Assembly (NCBI RefSeq): GCF_030811215.1
Contig: NZ_JAUSQM010000001.1
Coordinates: forward strand, 1,798,001 to 1,862,000
Reading direction: 5' to 3'
Length of the DNA stretch: 64,000 nucleotides
Origin: Nocardioides massiliensis
Lineage (GTDB): Bacteria; Actinomycetota; Actinomycetes; Propionibacteriales; Nocardioidaceae
Part shown: positions 9,203-19,522 of the stretch, in pieces
Numbering within the stretch: the first letter of the stretch is position 1
Layout: each line of letters begins with the position of its first letter
Program-made: the position numbers and the translations under genes
The notes under the pieces: generated by a model
Told to the model about the DNA's origin: nothing
The model's database searches: none
The model's input: the letters and a program-made list of their open reading frames with translations, nothing else

Positions 9203-10723
9203 TCAGCGACAGCCGACGTCGCTCCAGTCGGGGTCGGTGCGCACTCGCTTGCCGGACCGGAAGCCGTAGGCCGAGCAGTAGTAGCTGCTCAGCAGCTTCG
9301 GCCGACGCAGCACGACCGGCTCCCACCTGCCGTTGCCGACCGGTTCGAGGTAGCGGAACCGCGGACGCAGCAGCCGGCGGTCGCGCCGGTCGTGCTTGAG
9401 ATAGCGGTCGAGCCAGGCCTGGGTGAGGACGCTGCTGAGCGCCTGCCCCCACCGGCTGGCCGGCAGGACGAGCGGGATGTCGGTGTAGTCGAGGTGGGTC
9501 GTGGCGCGGCCGACCACGAGCATCGCATCCACCCCCGCCCGGCGCCAGGCGTCGTAGCCCGTGCGGCGCTCGCGCATCGGGTCCGGGCCGCTGGTGCTCA
9601 GCGAGGGAGCCAGCGAGTCGCCGCCGAGGACCGACGGCGCGACGGTGAAGCCGTACTCCGCCTGCAGGGCCAGCGCCGGCACGGCCGGACGGACGCCGTC
9701 CCCGGCCAGCGGGCCGGTCGCGCTCGGACCGCTGAGCTTGTCGAGCGCGACGACCGCCGCCACCCGCTTGTCGTGGCCCTGCACGTAGGAGACCGCCCGT
9801 GCGCCCATGGAGTGGCCCACGATCGCCAGCCGCGTACGCCGCCCCGGGGTCGCGGGTCGCGGGTCCGGCGACCGGTCCCACAGCCGCCAGTAGGGGTTGA
9901 ACCGGTGGGTGCGCACGTCGCCGCTCGCCTTCCCCCGGTAGGGCTTGCCCGGGCGGGAGACGAAGAAGTCGATCGCGTCGCTGGTGCCGGTGGTGAAGTT
10001 CGACAGCTGCTGGAACGGCACGCCGGGGCAGCCCGTCTCCTCGGCGGTGCCGTCAGCGGTCTGGCCGGCCGGTGTGCCGAAGAGCTCGCAGAACGGCAAC
10101 GCGGCACCGGACGTGTGGGGAAGGGTCTCGCTGCGGCCCTGCCCCTGCACGTCGTAGGTGAGCACGACGTACCCGCGCTCGGCGAGGTCCTGTGCCAGCC
10201 AGCGATACATGTTCTCCGAGCCCTGCACGGACCCTGTCGTGATCACCACACCCGGGAAGGGGCCCTTCAGGCGAACGCCGGTGTAGGGGTCCCGGGCACC
10301 CGCCCGCGGTGCGTAGACCGTGCCCCGGAGCAACGCACCGAAGCGGTTGGTGAAGGCGACGTCGCGCATGCGGCCACGGGTGCGCTCCCAGCCGGCACGC
10401 AGCGGGTTGCCGACGTTCCATCCGGGCACGACCATCCCCGCGGTCAGCGCCAGCCGGTGCGGGGTCGCGACCTGGGCGAGCAGCTGTGCGACGGTGACCG
10501 CCGAGGCCTGCTGCACGAGGGCGGGAAGGTACGCCGGGTTGCGCAGCTGGCCACCGGGGCCGGTGATCCGCCCGTAGGCGGCCGCGATGTTGCCGAGGTC
10601 GTGCACCAGATGGTCGGGGGTGCCGAAGTCGGGGGCCGGCGCTGCGGTGCTCGGGCCGGCCAGCGACGTCACCCCGAGGGCGAGTGCAGCGAGGGCGGCG
10701 GGCAGTGCGGTGCGCAGGCGCAT
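9203..10723 (-). CDS. Secreted alpha/beta hydrolase (lipase/esterase-like)
   Basis: A 506-residue predicted exported hydrolase. The N-terminus MRLRTALPAALAALALG is a Sec signal peptide with likely cleavage after the Ala-rich stretch near residue 28. An alpha/beta-hydrolase core follows: ITTGSVQGSENMYRWLA with strand LAERGYVVLTYDVQGQGRSE, then the nucleophile elbow GHSMG at residues 303-307 (S305). The acid and His of the triad are not assigned with certainty; the HLDYTD region in the C-terminal third is a candidate for the His. The ATG has a good GGAGG site 6 bases upstream. It is divergently transcribed from the NUDIX gene. The natural substrate is not evident. Confidence 0.8.
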   Translation of the reverse strand: MRLRTALPAALAALALGVTSLAGPSTAAPAPDFGTPDHLVHDLGNIAAAYGRITGPGGQLRNPAYLPALVQQASAVTVAQLLAQVATPHRLALTAGMVVPGWNVGNPLRAGWERTRGRMRDVAFTNRFGALLRGTVYAPRAGARDPYTGVRLKGPFPGVVITTGSVQGSENMYRWLAQDLAERGYVVLTYDVQGQGRSETLPHTSGAALPFCELFGTPAGQTADGTAEETGCPGVPFQQLSNFTTGTSDAIDFFVSRPGKPYRGKASGDVRTHRFNPYWRLWDRSPDPRPATPGRRTRLAIVGHSMGARAVSYVQGHDKRVAAVVALDKLSGPSATGPLAGDGVRPAVPALALQAEYGFTVAPSVLGGDSLAPSLSTSGPDPMRERRTGYDAWRRAGVDAMLVVGRATTHLDYTDIPLVLPASRWGQALSSVLTQAWLDRYLKHDRRDRRLLRPRFRYLEPVGNGRWEPVVLRRPKLLSSYYCSAYGFRSGKRVRTDPDWSDVGCR

Positions 10724-10812
10724 GGATCCTCCAGGGTCGACTCTGTGCAGCCCAACGCCTGCACGTGACGGGCGTTACGCCGGGGAGCGGGCGAGCGCGC
10801 CGACGCCGGGCG

Positions 10813-10818
10813 TACAGT
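10813..10818 (+). promoter_or_regulatory. -10 box TACAGT, leaderless-type promoter for the NUDIX gene
   Basis: TACAGT lies 7 bases before the GTG at 10826, in the 102-base divergent gap between the hydrolase and NUDIX genes. No ribosome-binding site is present. Confidence 0.6.
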
Positions 10819-10825
10819 CGCGGCC

Positions 10826-11293
10826 GTGAGTCAGCCCGAGGGCCCCGTCCCGCAGCGCCAGCGCGTGGCGGCGTACGCCGTGGTCCGGCGCGAGGACGGC
10901 GCGGTGCTGCTGACCCGGGTCGCGCCGCGGATCGCCGGCGCGGCGGGTCGCTGGACCCTGCCGGGCGGCGGCATCGACCACGGTGAGGACCTGCGTACGG
11001 CGGCGGTGCGTGAGGTCTACGAGGAGACCGGGCTGCACGTCGAGGTGGGCGCGGTCGTCGACGTCCGCTCCGCTCACTGGGTGGGTCCCCGTCCCGACGG
11101 CGTCGTGGAGGACTTCCACGCCATCCAGGTCGTCTTCGCCGGGGTGCCGCGCCCGGAGTCGCGCGATGTCGTCCCACACGTCACGGAGGACGACAGCACC
11201 ACCGATCGCAGCGAGTGGGTGGCATGGGCCGACGTCGCGGACCTGCCGACCGTCCCGCTCGTCGACCACGTGGTGGGCCTGCTCGCCCCGTGA
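10826..11293 (+). CDS. NUDIX hydrolase
   Basis: A 155-residue NUDIX-domain protein. The signature GX5EX7REUXEEXGU is perfect at residues 48-70: G48, E54 and REVYEETGL at 62-70, in which the glutamates bind the catalytic divalent metal. Such enzymes hydrolyse nucleoside diphosphates linked to another group (for example oxidised dNTPs, ADP-ribose or NDP-sugars); the substrate cannot be told here. The GTG start is supported by the -10 box directly upstream. The gene ends 23 bases before the transhydrogenase start, which has its own -10 box. Confidence 0.9.
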   Translation: MSQPEGPVPQRQRVAAYAVVRREDGAVLLTRVAPRIAGAAGRWTLPGGGIDHGEDLRTAAVREVYEETGLHVEVGAVVDVRSAHWVGPRPDGVVEDFHAIQVVFAGVPRPESRDVVPHVTEDDSTTDRSEWVAWADVADLPTVPLVDHVVGLLAP

Positions 11294-11303
11294 GCGGGAG
11301 CGA

Positions 11304-11309
11304 TACCGT
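11304..11309 (+). promoter_or_regulatory. -10 box TACCGT, leaderless-type promoter
   Basis: TACCGT lies 7 bases before the ATG at 11317 and would start a transcript for the transhydrogenase, DUF1648 and FAD/Fe-S genes. It sits in the 23-base gap after the NUDIX stop. Confidence 0.55.
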
Positions 11310-11316
11310 GGGCCCC

Positions 11317-12621
11317 ATGGACGCGCGGCCCGAGTCGGTCTTCACCTATGGCGCGCCCGCCCTGAAGTTCGGGCTGGGCGCCGCCGAGGAGATCGGGCAC
11401 GACGTCGTCCAGCTCGCCGACGGTGTGCGCACGCGCCCCGCGCGCGTCCTGGTCGTCACCGACCCCGGAGTGCGGGCCGCCGGCCACGCCGACGCCGTCG
11501 CCGAGCGCGTCCGGGCCGCCGGTGCGGGGGCGGTGGTGTTCGACGCCGTCCACGTCGAGCCCACCGACGTGAGCATCGACGACGCGGTGTCGTTCGGCCG
11601 CGAGGAGGGGCCCTGGGACGTCATCGTCGCCGTCGGGGGCGGGTCGGCGATCGACACCGCCAAGGCCGTCAACCTGCTGACCACCAACCCCGGCGAGCTG
11701 ATGGACTACCTCAACGCGCCGGTCGGCAAGGCCCGTGCACCCGAGCAGCCGCTGCGACCGCTGGTCGCCGTGCCCACGACGACGGGCACCGGCAGTGAGA
11801 GCACCACCATCTGCGTGCTCGACGTCCTGGCCCTGCAGGTCAAGACCGGCATCAGCCACGCCCGGCTGCGCCCGACCCTCGCCGTCGTCGACCCGCTGCT
11901 CACCCTCACCCAGCCCGCGGAGGTCACCGCCGCTGCAGGCATGGACATCCTCTGCCACGCCCTCGAGAGCTACACCGCGACGCCGTACGACGCCGGGCAG
12001 CGCAAGCAGCCCCACGAGCGCGTGCCCTACTGCGGCGCGAACCCGATCGCCGACATGTGGGCCGAGAAGTCGTTGAGCCTGCTGGCGGGTGCCTTCCGCA
12101 CTGCGGTGCGCGACGGCGACGACCTGGCGGCACGCGAGCAGATGGCGCTCGCGGCCACGTTCGCCGGGATGGGCTTCGGCAACGCCGGCGTCCACGTCCC
12201 GCACGCCTGCGCCTACCCCATCGCCGGCCGGGTGCGCGACTTCCGACCGGCGGGCTACCCGGACCCGGACGGCACCCGCGAGCCGATGGTGCCGCACGGG
12301 ATGGCGGTGTCGCTGACCGCGCCCGAGACGTTCCGGTTCACCTTCGACTCCGACCCGTCGCGCCACCTGCGCGCGGCCCGGCTGCTGGCCCCCGCCACCA
12401 CGCGGGACGACGGTCCCGACCTGCTGCCCGACGTCTTGGCCGACCTCATGCGCGACATCGCCATCCCGCCGGGACTGGCCGCGGTCGGCTACGGCGCCAG
12501 TGACGTCGACGACCTGGTGGAGGGGGCGCTGAAGCAGCAGCGGCTGCTCGCGACCGCTCCGCGCCCGGTCGGGGCCGGGGACCTGGCGGGCATCCTCACC
12601 CGCTCGCTGGAGCTGTGGTGA
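11317..12621 (+). CDS. Hydroxyacid-oxoacid transhydrogenase (iron-containing alcohol dehydrogenase family)
   Basis: A 434-residue protein of the Fe-dependent alcohol dehydrogenase fold, closest in layout to hydroxyacid-oxoacid transhydrogenase (HOT/ADHFE1). That enzyme oxidises 4-hydroxybutyrate to succinate semialdehyde while reducing 2-oxoglutarate to D-2-hydroxyglutarate. Visible motifs are VFTYGAPALKFGLGA at the N-terminus, the nucleotide motif VAVGGGSAIDTAKAVNLL, PTTTGTGSES, and metal-ligand histidines in MDILCHALESY and NAGVHVPHACAYP. The start at 11317 is chosen because a -10 box lies 7 bases upstream. The stop overlaps the start of the DUF1648 gene. A general alcohol dehydrogenase is the main alternative, but the D-2-hydroxyglutarate-dehydrogenase-like gene two positions downstream favours HOT. 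Confidence 0.8.
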   Translation: MDARPESVFTYGAPALKFGLGAAEEIGHDVVQLADGVRTRPARVLVVTDPGVRAAGHADAVAERVRAAGAGAVVFDAVHVEPTDVSIDDAVSFGREEGPWDVIVAVGGGSAIDTAKAVNLLTTNPGELMDYLNAPVGKARAPEQPLRPLVAVPTTTGTGSESTTICVLDVLALQVKTGISHARLRPTLAVVDPLLTLTQPAEVTAAAGMDILCHALESYTATPYDAGQRKQPHERVPYCGANPIADMWAEKSLSLLAGAFRTAVRDGDDLAAREQMALAATFAGMGFGNAGVHVPHACAYPIAGRVRDFRPAGYPDPDGTREPMVPHGMAVSLTAPETFRFTFDSDPSRHLRAARLLAPATTRDDGPDLLPDVLADLMRDIAIPPGLAAVGYGASDVDDLVEGALKQQRLLATAPRPVGAGDLAGILTRSLELW

Positions 12622-13124
12622 GGGCCTGGTTCTGGGGCACGGTCGCGGCGTACTTCGTGGTCTGGGCCTACGCCGCCGCGGTGCTCCCGCAGCGGGTGCC
12701 CGTCCACTTCGGTCCGCTGGGCGAGGCCGACCGGTTCGCCTCGCGCACCGAGGCGCTCGTGACCTTGGGCCTGGTCGGGCTCGGGACCGCGCTGATCTTC
12801 GTGCTCACCGACCTCCTCCTCCGGCGCGGCGACATGAGCATGCTCAACATCCCGCACAAGCCGTGGTGGACCGCGACCCCCGCCCGCCGTGACCGGGCTC
12901 GCCTGCTGATGCGCGACGACATGCACCTCTTCGCCGCCGCCACGATGGCGCTGCTGGTCGTGGTGGCGGCCTCCACCGTCGCCGCGGCGCAGGCCGACGA
13001 GCCGCGCCTGGGCTGGGGATTCTTCGTCGCGCTCTTCGCCTACCTCGTCTTCACCGGCGTGTGGCTCGTGCGGATGTATCGCGCCTACCACCCGCGCCGC
13101 CACCCCGACCTCGAGCAGGACTGA
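12615..13124 (+). CDS. DUF1648 domain membrane protein
   Basis: A 169-residue protein with an N-terminal hydrophobic helix followed by LPQRVPVHFGPLGEADRF. This is the DUF1648 signature also found in SdpI-like proteins (proline, then HF/W and a G-x-A-D pattern). Further hydrophobic segments lie near residues 49-70, 105-125 and 135-155, giving about four helices. GTG 12615 or the adjacent GTG 12618 starts the gene, both overlapping the preceding stop. Its own TGA shares one base with the next ATG (TGATG). The tight coupling suggests one transcript with the two oxidoreductases. A role as a membrane partner is speculative. Confidence 0.75.
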   Translation: MVRAWFWGTVAAYFVVWAYAAAVLPQRVPVHFGPLGEADRFASRTEALVTLGLVGLGTALIFVLTDLLLRRGDMSMLNIPHKPWWTATPARRDRARLLMRDDMHLFAAATMALLVVVAASTVAAAQADEPRLGWGFFVALFAYLVFTGVWLVRMYRAYHPRRHPDLEQD

Positions 13125-15991
13125 TGACCGCGACCCCGACCTCGGCCGACACCCGCGACGTCGCCGCCGCCCTCCGCGCGCACGGCCTCACCGACGTCGA
13201 CGACTCCGCCCTGGCGCGAGCGCTGTATTCCAGTGACGCCTCGCTCTACCGGGTCCCGCCCCAGGTCGTCGTGCGTCCGCGCGACATCGACGAGGTCGCA
13301 GCAGTCCTGGCCGCCGCACGCGAGACCGGTACGCCGATCACCCCGCGCGGCGCCGGCACGTCGATCGCCGGCAACGCCGTCGGGCCGGGCATCGTCGTCG
13401 ACTTCGTCAAGCACCTCAACCGCGTGCACCACATCGACCCGGATCGCCGTACGGCGTGGGTGGACCCGGGGGCCGTCCACGCCACCCTCCAGCGCGCTGC
13501 GCGCCCCCACGGTCTGCGCTTCGGTCCGGACCCGTCGACCCACACCCGCTGCACGATCGGCGGGATGATCGGCAACAACGCCTGCGGGTCCCGCGCACTG
13601 GCCTACGGCCGCACGGTCGACAACGTCGAGGCCCTCGAGGTGCTGACCGTCGACGGACGCCGGTTGCGGGTCGGACCCGGAGCCGTCGAACCGGTCGCCG
13701 GCCTCGACGCGCTGGTCGACGCCCACCTGGCGGAGATCCGCACGCGGTTCGGCCAGTTCTCCCGTCAGGTCTCGGGCTACTCGTTCGAGCACCTGCTGCC
13801 CGAGAACGGCCGCCGGGCCGACCGGTTCCTCGTCGGCTCCGAGGGGACGCTCGCGGTCGTCGTCGGCGCCGAGATGCGGCTGGTCGCCGACGCGCCCCAC
13901 CGCGCGATGGCGGTGCTCGGCTACCCGTCGATGCCTGAGGCCGCGGACGCCGTCCCCGGTCTGCTGCCGCACCCCCTCACGGCCTGCGAGGGGCTCGACG
14001 ACCGGCTGGTGAGCGTGCTCCGGGCACGCCCGGGCGCCGGTCCGCTGCCGGAGCTGCCCCAGGGCGCCGGCTGGCTCTTCACCGAGGTCACCGGCGACAC
14101 CGAGGCCGAGGCCCTGGCTCTCGCCGAGGCGGTGTGCCGCGACGCCGGCACCCCCCACACCCGCATCGTCACCGGTCCGGCGGAGCAGGCCGCGCTGTGG
14201 CGGATCCGCGAGGACGGGGCCGGCCTGGCCGCGCGCAGTCTGTCGCGCCCAGCCCACGCGGGGTGGGAGGACGCGGCCGTGCCGCCGGAGCGGCTCGGCG
14301 CCTACCTGCGCGACTTCGACGCCCTGCTGCGCCAGCACCACCTCGACGGGGTGCCCTACGGCCACTTCGGCGACGGCTGCATCCACGTCCGCATCGACTT
14401 CGAGCTCGAGCACGACGCCGGTCGTGTCGGGTTCCGCCGGTTCGTCGAGGCGGCCGCCGACCTCGCCGCGTCGTACGGCGGGAGCTTCTCGGGAGAGCAC
14501 GGTGACGGACGGGCGCGCTCGGAGCTGCTGCCGCGGATGTACGACGACGTCGCGCTCGCGCTCTTCGCCCAGGCCAAGCGGCTCTTCGATCCGCAGAACC
14601 TGCTCAACCCCGGCAACATCGCCGACCCGGCGCCGTTCGACGTCGACATCCGGCTGGCCGCCTCCCGGCGCGAGTCGGGGCGGACGTTCCTGCGGCTGAC
14701 CCACGACGGCGGCTCGATCGATGCGGCCGCGCACCGCTGCACCGGCGTCGGCAAGTGCATCGCCGACAACACCGGCACGGGCGGGGTCATGTGCCCCTCC
14801 TACCAAGCGACGCGCAACGAGAAGGACTCCACTCGCGGGCGGGCCCGGGTCCTGCAGGAGATGCTGGTCGGCGACGTGGTCGGTGACGGGTGGGCCGACG
14901 ACGCCGTCCACGAGGCGCTCGACCTGTGCCTGTCGTGCAAGGGCTGCGCGAGCGACTGCCCGACGGGCATCGACATGGCCACCTACAAGGCCGAGGCGCT
15001 GCACCAGCGCTACCGGCGCCGACTCCGCCCTCGCAGCCATTACGCGCTCGGGCAGCTGCCGCGCTGGGCCCGCATGACCACCGGCCCGCTGGCGCCGGTC
15101 GCCAACGCCGTGCTGCGCAGCCGGGCCGGGGGAGGCCTCGCCAAGTCCGCCGCCGGCGTCGACCGGCGCCGCTCGCTGCCGGCGTTCGTCCGCCGGTCGT
15201 TCCGCCGGGTCGTGGGTGGGTCCGAGGCAGGACTGCTCGCGCCGCTCGTGACCGAGCTCGACGGGGGCGCCGACGTGTGGGTGTGGGCCGACACCTTCAC
15301 CGACTCCTTCACCCCGGGCCCGGGACTGGCCACCGTCCGGGTGCTGCAGCGCGCCGGCCTGCGCGTCGGCGTCGTCACCGAACCGGCCTGCTGCGGACTG
15401 ACCTGGATCTCGACGGGGCAGCTCACCGGCGCGCGCCGGATCCTTTCGCGCACCATCGCCACCCTCGCGCCGTACGCCGCCACCGGCGCCCCCATCGTCG
15501 GGGTCGAGCCGTCCTGCCTCGCGGTGCTGCGCCACGACGCCGCCGAGCTCGTCGACGACCCGCGGGTCGCGGAGGTCGCCGGATCCGTGCGGACGCTCGC
15601 CGAGCACCTCACCAGCCTGGCGGGCTGGACCGCGCCGGACCTCAGCGGCCGCACCGTGGTCGCCCAGCCGCACTGCCACCACGCGTCGGTGCTGGGCTGG
15701 AGCGCCGATGATGCGCTGCTGCGCAGCACCGGGGCCGACGTACGGCGGGTGGGGGGTTGCTGTGGCCTGGCCGGCAACTTCGGGGTCGAGCAGGGTCACT
15801 ACGAGGTCTCGGTCGCGGTGGCCGAGCACGACCTGCTCCCGGCGGTCCGTGAGGCAGGTCCGGAGGCGGTCGTCCTGGCCGACGGATTCTCGTGTCGCAC
15901 CCAGCTCGACGACCTCGCCGGGGTAGGCTCGCTGCACCTGGCGGAGCTTCTCGACCGGCATGCTGGCGCAGCCGCGGTGCCCTCGTTTTGA
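13124..15991 (+). CDS. FAD-linked oxidase with Fe-S and CCG domains (D-2-hydroxyglutarate dehydrogenase / YdiJ-like)
   Basis: A 955-residue fusion. The N-terminal FAD-binding (PCMH/VAO type) domain covers about residues 40-270 (PRGAGTSIAGNAVG, IGGMIGNNACGSRAL). The FAD-oxidase C-terminal domain runs to about 510 (YGHFGDGCIHVRIDF, FSGEHGDGRARSE). A ferredoxin-like part has C539, C545, C557 and the 4Fe-4S motif C602, C605, C608, C612. CCG-type motifs sit near the C-terminus (EPACCG, GGCCGLAGNFG). This architecture is that of E. coli YdiJ, a D-2-hydroxyglutarate dehydrogenase, and of related D-lactate dehydrogenases. Electrons would pass through the Fe-S centres to a membrane acceptor. The neighbouring transhydrogenase makes D-2-hydroxyglutarate, which supports that substrate. 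The last codons contain the -35 box of the str promoter. Confidence 0.85.
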   Translation: MTATPTSADTRDVAAALRAHGLTDVDDSALARALYSSDASLYRVPPQVVVRPRDIDEVAAVLAAARETGTPITPRGAGTSIAGNAVGPGIVVDFVKHLNRVHHIDPDRRTAWVDPGAVHATLQRAARPHGLRFGPDPSTHTRCTIGGMIGNNACGSRALAYGRTVDNVEALEVLTVDGRRLRVGPGAVEPVAGLDALVDAHLAEIRTRFGQFSRQVSGYSFEHLLPENGRRADRFLVGSEGTLAVVVGAEMRLVADAPHRAMAVLGYPSMPEAADAVPGLLPHPLTACEGLDDRLVSVLRARPGAGPLPELPQGAGWLFTEVTGDTEAEALALAEAVCRDAGTPHTRIVTGPAEQAALWRIREDGAGLAARSLSRPAHAGWEDAAVPPERLGAYLRDFDALLRQHHLDGVPYGHFGDGCIHVRIDFELEHDAGRVGFRRFVEAAADLAASYGGSFSGEHGDGRARSELLPRMYDDVALALFAQAKRLFDPQNLLNPGNIADPAPFDVDIRLAASRRESGRTFLRLTHDGGSIDAAAHRCTGVGKCIADNTGTGGVMCPSYQATRNEKDSTRGRARVLQEMLVGDVVGDGWADDAVHEALDLCLSCKGCASDCPTGIDMATYKAEALHQRYRRRLRPRSHYALGQLPRWARMTTGPLAPVANAVLRSRAGGGLAKSAAGVDRRRSLPAFVRRSFRRVVGGSEAGLLAPLVTELDGGADVWVWADTFTDSFTPGPGLATVRVLQRAGLRVGVVTEPACCGLTWISTGQLTGARRILSRTIATLAPYAATGAPIVGVEPSCLAVLRHDAAELVDDPRVAEVAGSVRTLAEHLTSLAGWTAPDLSGRTVVAQPHCHHASVLGWSADDALLRSTGADVRRVGGCCGLAGNFGVEQGHYEVSVAVAEHDLLPAVREAGPEAVVLADGFSCRTQLDDLAGVGSLHLAELLDRHAGAAAVPSF

Positions 15992-16016
15992 CCCCTCCTG
16001 ACCGAGCCGGTAATCT
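15988..16016 (+). promoter_or_regulatory. str operon promoter, TTGACC-17-TAATCT
   Basis: -35 TTGACC (15988-15993) and -10 TAATCT (16011-16016) are separated by 17 bases, close to the sigma-70/HrdB consensus. The -35 overlaps the stop codon of the upstream dehydrogenase gene. The 14-nt block CCTCGTTTTGACCC (15981-15994) recurs exactly at the rplM promoter. Confidence 0.85.
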
Positions 16017-16344
16017 TTTCCCTCGTGCCTGGTCGACTAGGCACATCTTGCGTGCCCCTCTGGCACGGCCCGGTCCTCCGGTCCGCGTCCGCAGCGGCTC
16101 GCGGCGCTCGTCGAGAGCGTCCCAGGACGAGATCCCACTGGTCAGCGGCAGTGCTGCGCGCCGGTCCGGGGAGGGCGACACGCCCGACCTCGGGGGGAGA
16201 TCGCCGCGGGATGCCGGACCAGCCCACCACGAACGCGAAACCTAAACAGCTCCACCAGGACCGCCCGGCTCCGGCCGCCGGTCAACCGAGGTCACCGGCC
16301 GGTGACCGCCAAGACGAGATCCACGAACGAAGGGGAACCACGCG
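16017..16344 (+). other. Long structured leader of the str operon
   Basis: About 320 bases between the promoter and rpsL hold no credible gene. The first bases contain four alternating arms: GTGCC (16025-16029), GGCAC (16040-16044), GTGCC (16052-16056) and GGCAC (16062-16066). They can fold as 1:2 plus 3:4 or as 2:3, like an attenuator. The remainder is GC-rich with no further clear motif until the AGGGGA ribosome-binding site of rpsL. Confidence 0.6.
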
Positions 16345-16719
16345 GTGCCCACCATCCAGCAGTTGGTCCGTAAGGGCCGCCAGGACAAGGTGTCGAAGAA
16401 CAAGACGCCCGCGCTGAAGGGCTCGCCCCAGCGGCGCGGCGTGTGCACGCGTGTCTACACGACCACCCCGAAGAAGCCGAACTCCGCCCTGCGCAAGGTC
16501 GCCCGTGTGCGGCTGTCCAGCGGCGTCGAGGTCACCGCCTACATCCCGGGCGTGGGTCACAACCTCCAGGAGCACTCCATCGTGCTCGTCCGCGGCGGCC
16601 GGGTGAAGGACCTCCCGGGTGTGCGCTACAAGATCGTCCGTGGCTCGCTCGACACCCAGGGCGTCAAGAACCGCAAGCAGGCCCGTAGCCGTTACGGCGC
16701 GAAGAAGGAGAAGAGCTGA
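16345..16719 (+). CDS. rpsL: 30S ribosomal protein S12
   Basis: S12, 124 residues, sits at the decoding centre of the small subunit and affects translational accuracy. [11 protein letters not shown] at the N-terminus and [13 protein letters not shown] are family signatures. Lysines K43 and K88, whose replacement gives streptomycin resistance in other bacteria, are both present, so the protein looks streptomycin-sensitive in type. D89, the residue methylthiolated in many bacteria, is also conserved. It starts with GTG after an AGGGGA site. Its TGA shares one base with the rpsG ATG (TGATG), so the two are coupled. First gene of the str operon. Confidence 0.98.
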   Translation: MPTIQQLVRKGRQDKVSKNKTPALKGSPQRRGVCTRVYTTTPKKPNSALRKVARVRLSSGVEVTAYIPGVGHNLQEHSIVLVRGGRVKDLPGVRYKIVRGSLDTQGVKNRKQARSRYGAKKEKS

Positions 16720-17189
16720 TGCCGCGCAAGGGTCCCGCTCCCAAGCGTCCGGTCGACGTCGACCCCGTCTACGGGTCGCCCGTCGTCACCCAGCTGGTCA
16801 GCAAGGTTCTGCGCGACGGCAAGAAGCAGACTGCGCAGCGCATCGTCTACACCGCCCTCGAGGGCTGCCGCGAGAAGACCGGCACCGACCCGGTCGTCAC
16901 GCTCAAGCGCGCGCTCGACAACGTGAAGCCGGCCATCGAGGTCAAGAGCCGCCGCGTCGGTGGTGCGACCTACCAGGTCCCGATCGAGGTCAAGCCCGGC
17001 CGGAGCACCACGCTCGCGCTGCGCTGGCTCGTCGGCTACGCCGCCGACCGTCGTGAGAAGACGATGGCCGAGCGGCTCATGAACGAGATCCTCGACGCCT
17101 CCAACGGCCTCGGTGCCGCTGTGAAGAAGCGCGAGGACACCCACAAGATGGCCGAGTCCAACAAGGCCTTCGCGCACTACCGCTGGTGA
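16719..17189 (+). CDS. rpsG: 30S ribosomal protein S7
   Basis: S7, 156 residues, the primary assembly protein of the 30S head and known in E. coli as the translational repressor of the str operon. The N-terminus [20 protein letters not shown] is typical of actinobacteria. [11 protein letters not shown] and [20 protein letters not shown] are conserved core segments, and AHYRW closes the protein. The start overlaps the rpsL stop by one base. A 155-base gap before fusA shows no strong hairpin or promoter that I can identify. Confidence 0.98.
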   Translation: MPRKGPAPKRPVDVDPVYGSPVVTQLVSKVLRDGKKQTAQRIVYTALEGCREKTGTDPVVTLKRALDNVKPAIEVKSRRVGGATYQVPIEVKPGRSTTLALRWLVGYAADRREKTMAERLMNEILDASNGLGAAVKKREDTHKMAESNKAFAHYRW

Positions 17190-17344
17190 CCTCACGGTGA
17201 CGGCGTGACCACCCGTCCGCCGTCGCCGTCCGCCAGTCCCGCACCACCCATCCGCGTCACGAACGCGGTCCACCCAGAGTGGAGTGGGCTCCGGCCCATC
17301 CGGATCCAGAAGATCAGCACCGAACCCGAGGGGACTCCCGAGAA

Positions 17345-19456
<2,112 letters not shown>

Positions 19457-19522
19457 CACCGCGGCCTCGGCACGCACCACCCACCACGAGTCAAGACACA
19501 ACCACACCAGGAGGAGCCCCCC

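Noticed and set aside
8005-9399. Plus-strand open frame across the acyltransferase and hydrolase genes
   Set aside because: The translation is Arg/Gly/Gln-rich without hydrophobic or domain pattern. The minus-strand frames encode clear membrane proteins.
13085-15961. A 958-codon open frame opposite the FAD/Fe-S dehydrogenase gene
   Set aside because: Same GC-driven shadow; no recognisable motif, while the plus-strand frame has full FAD and Fe-S motifs.
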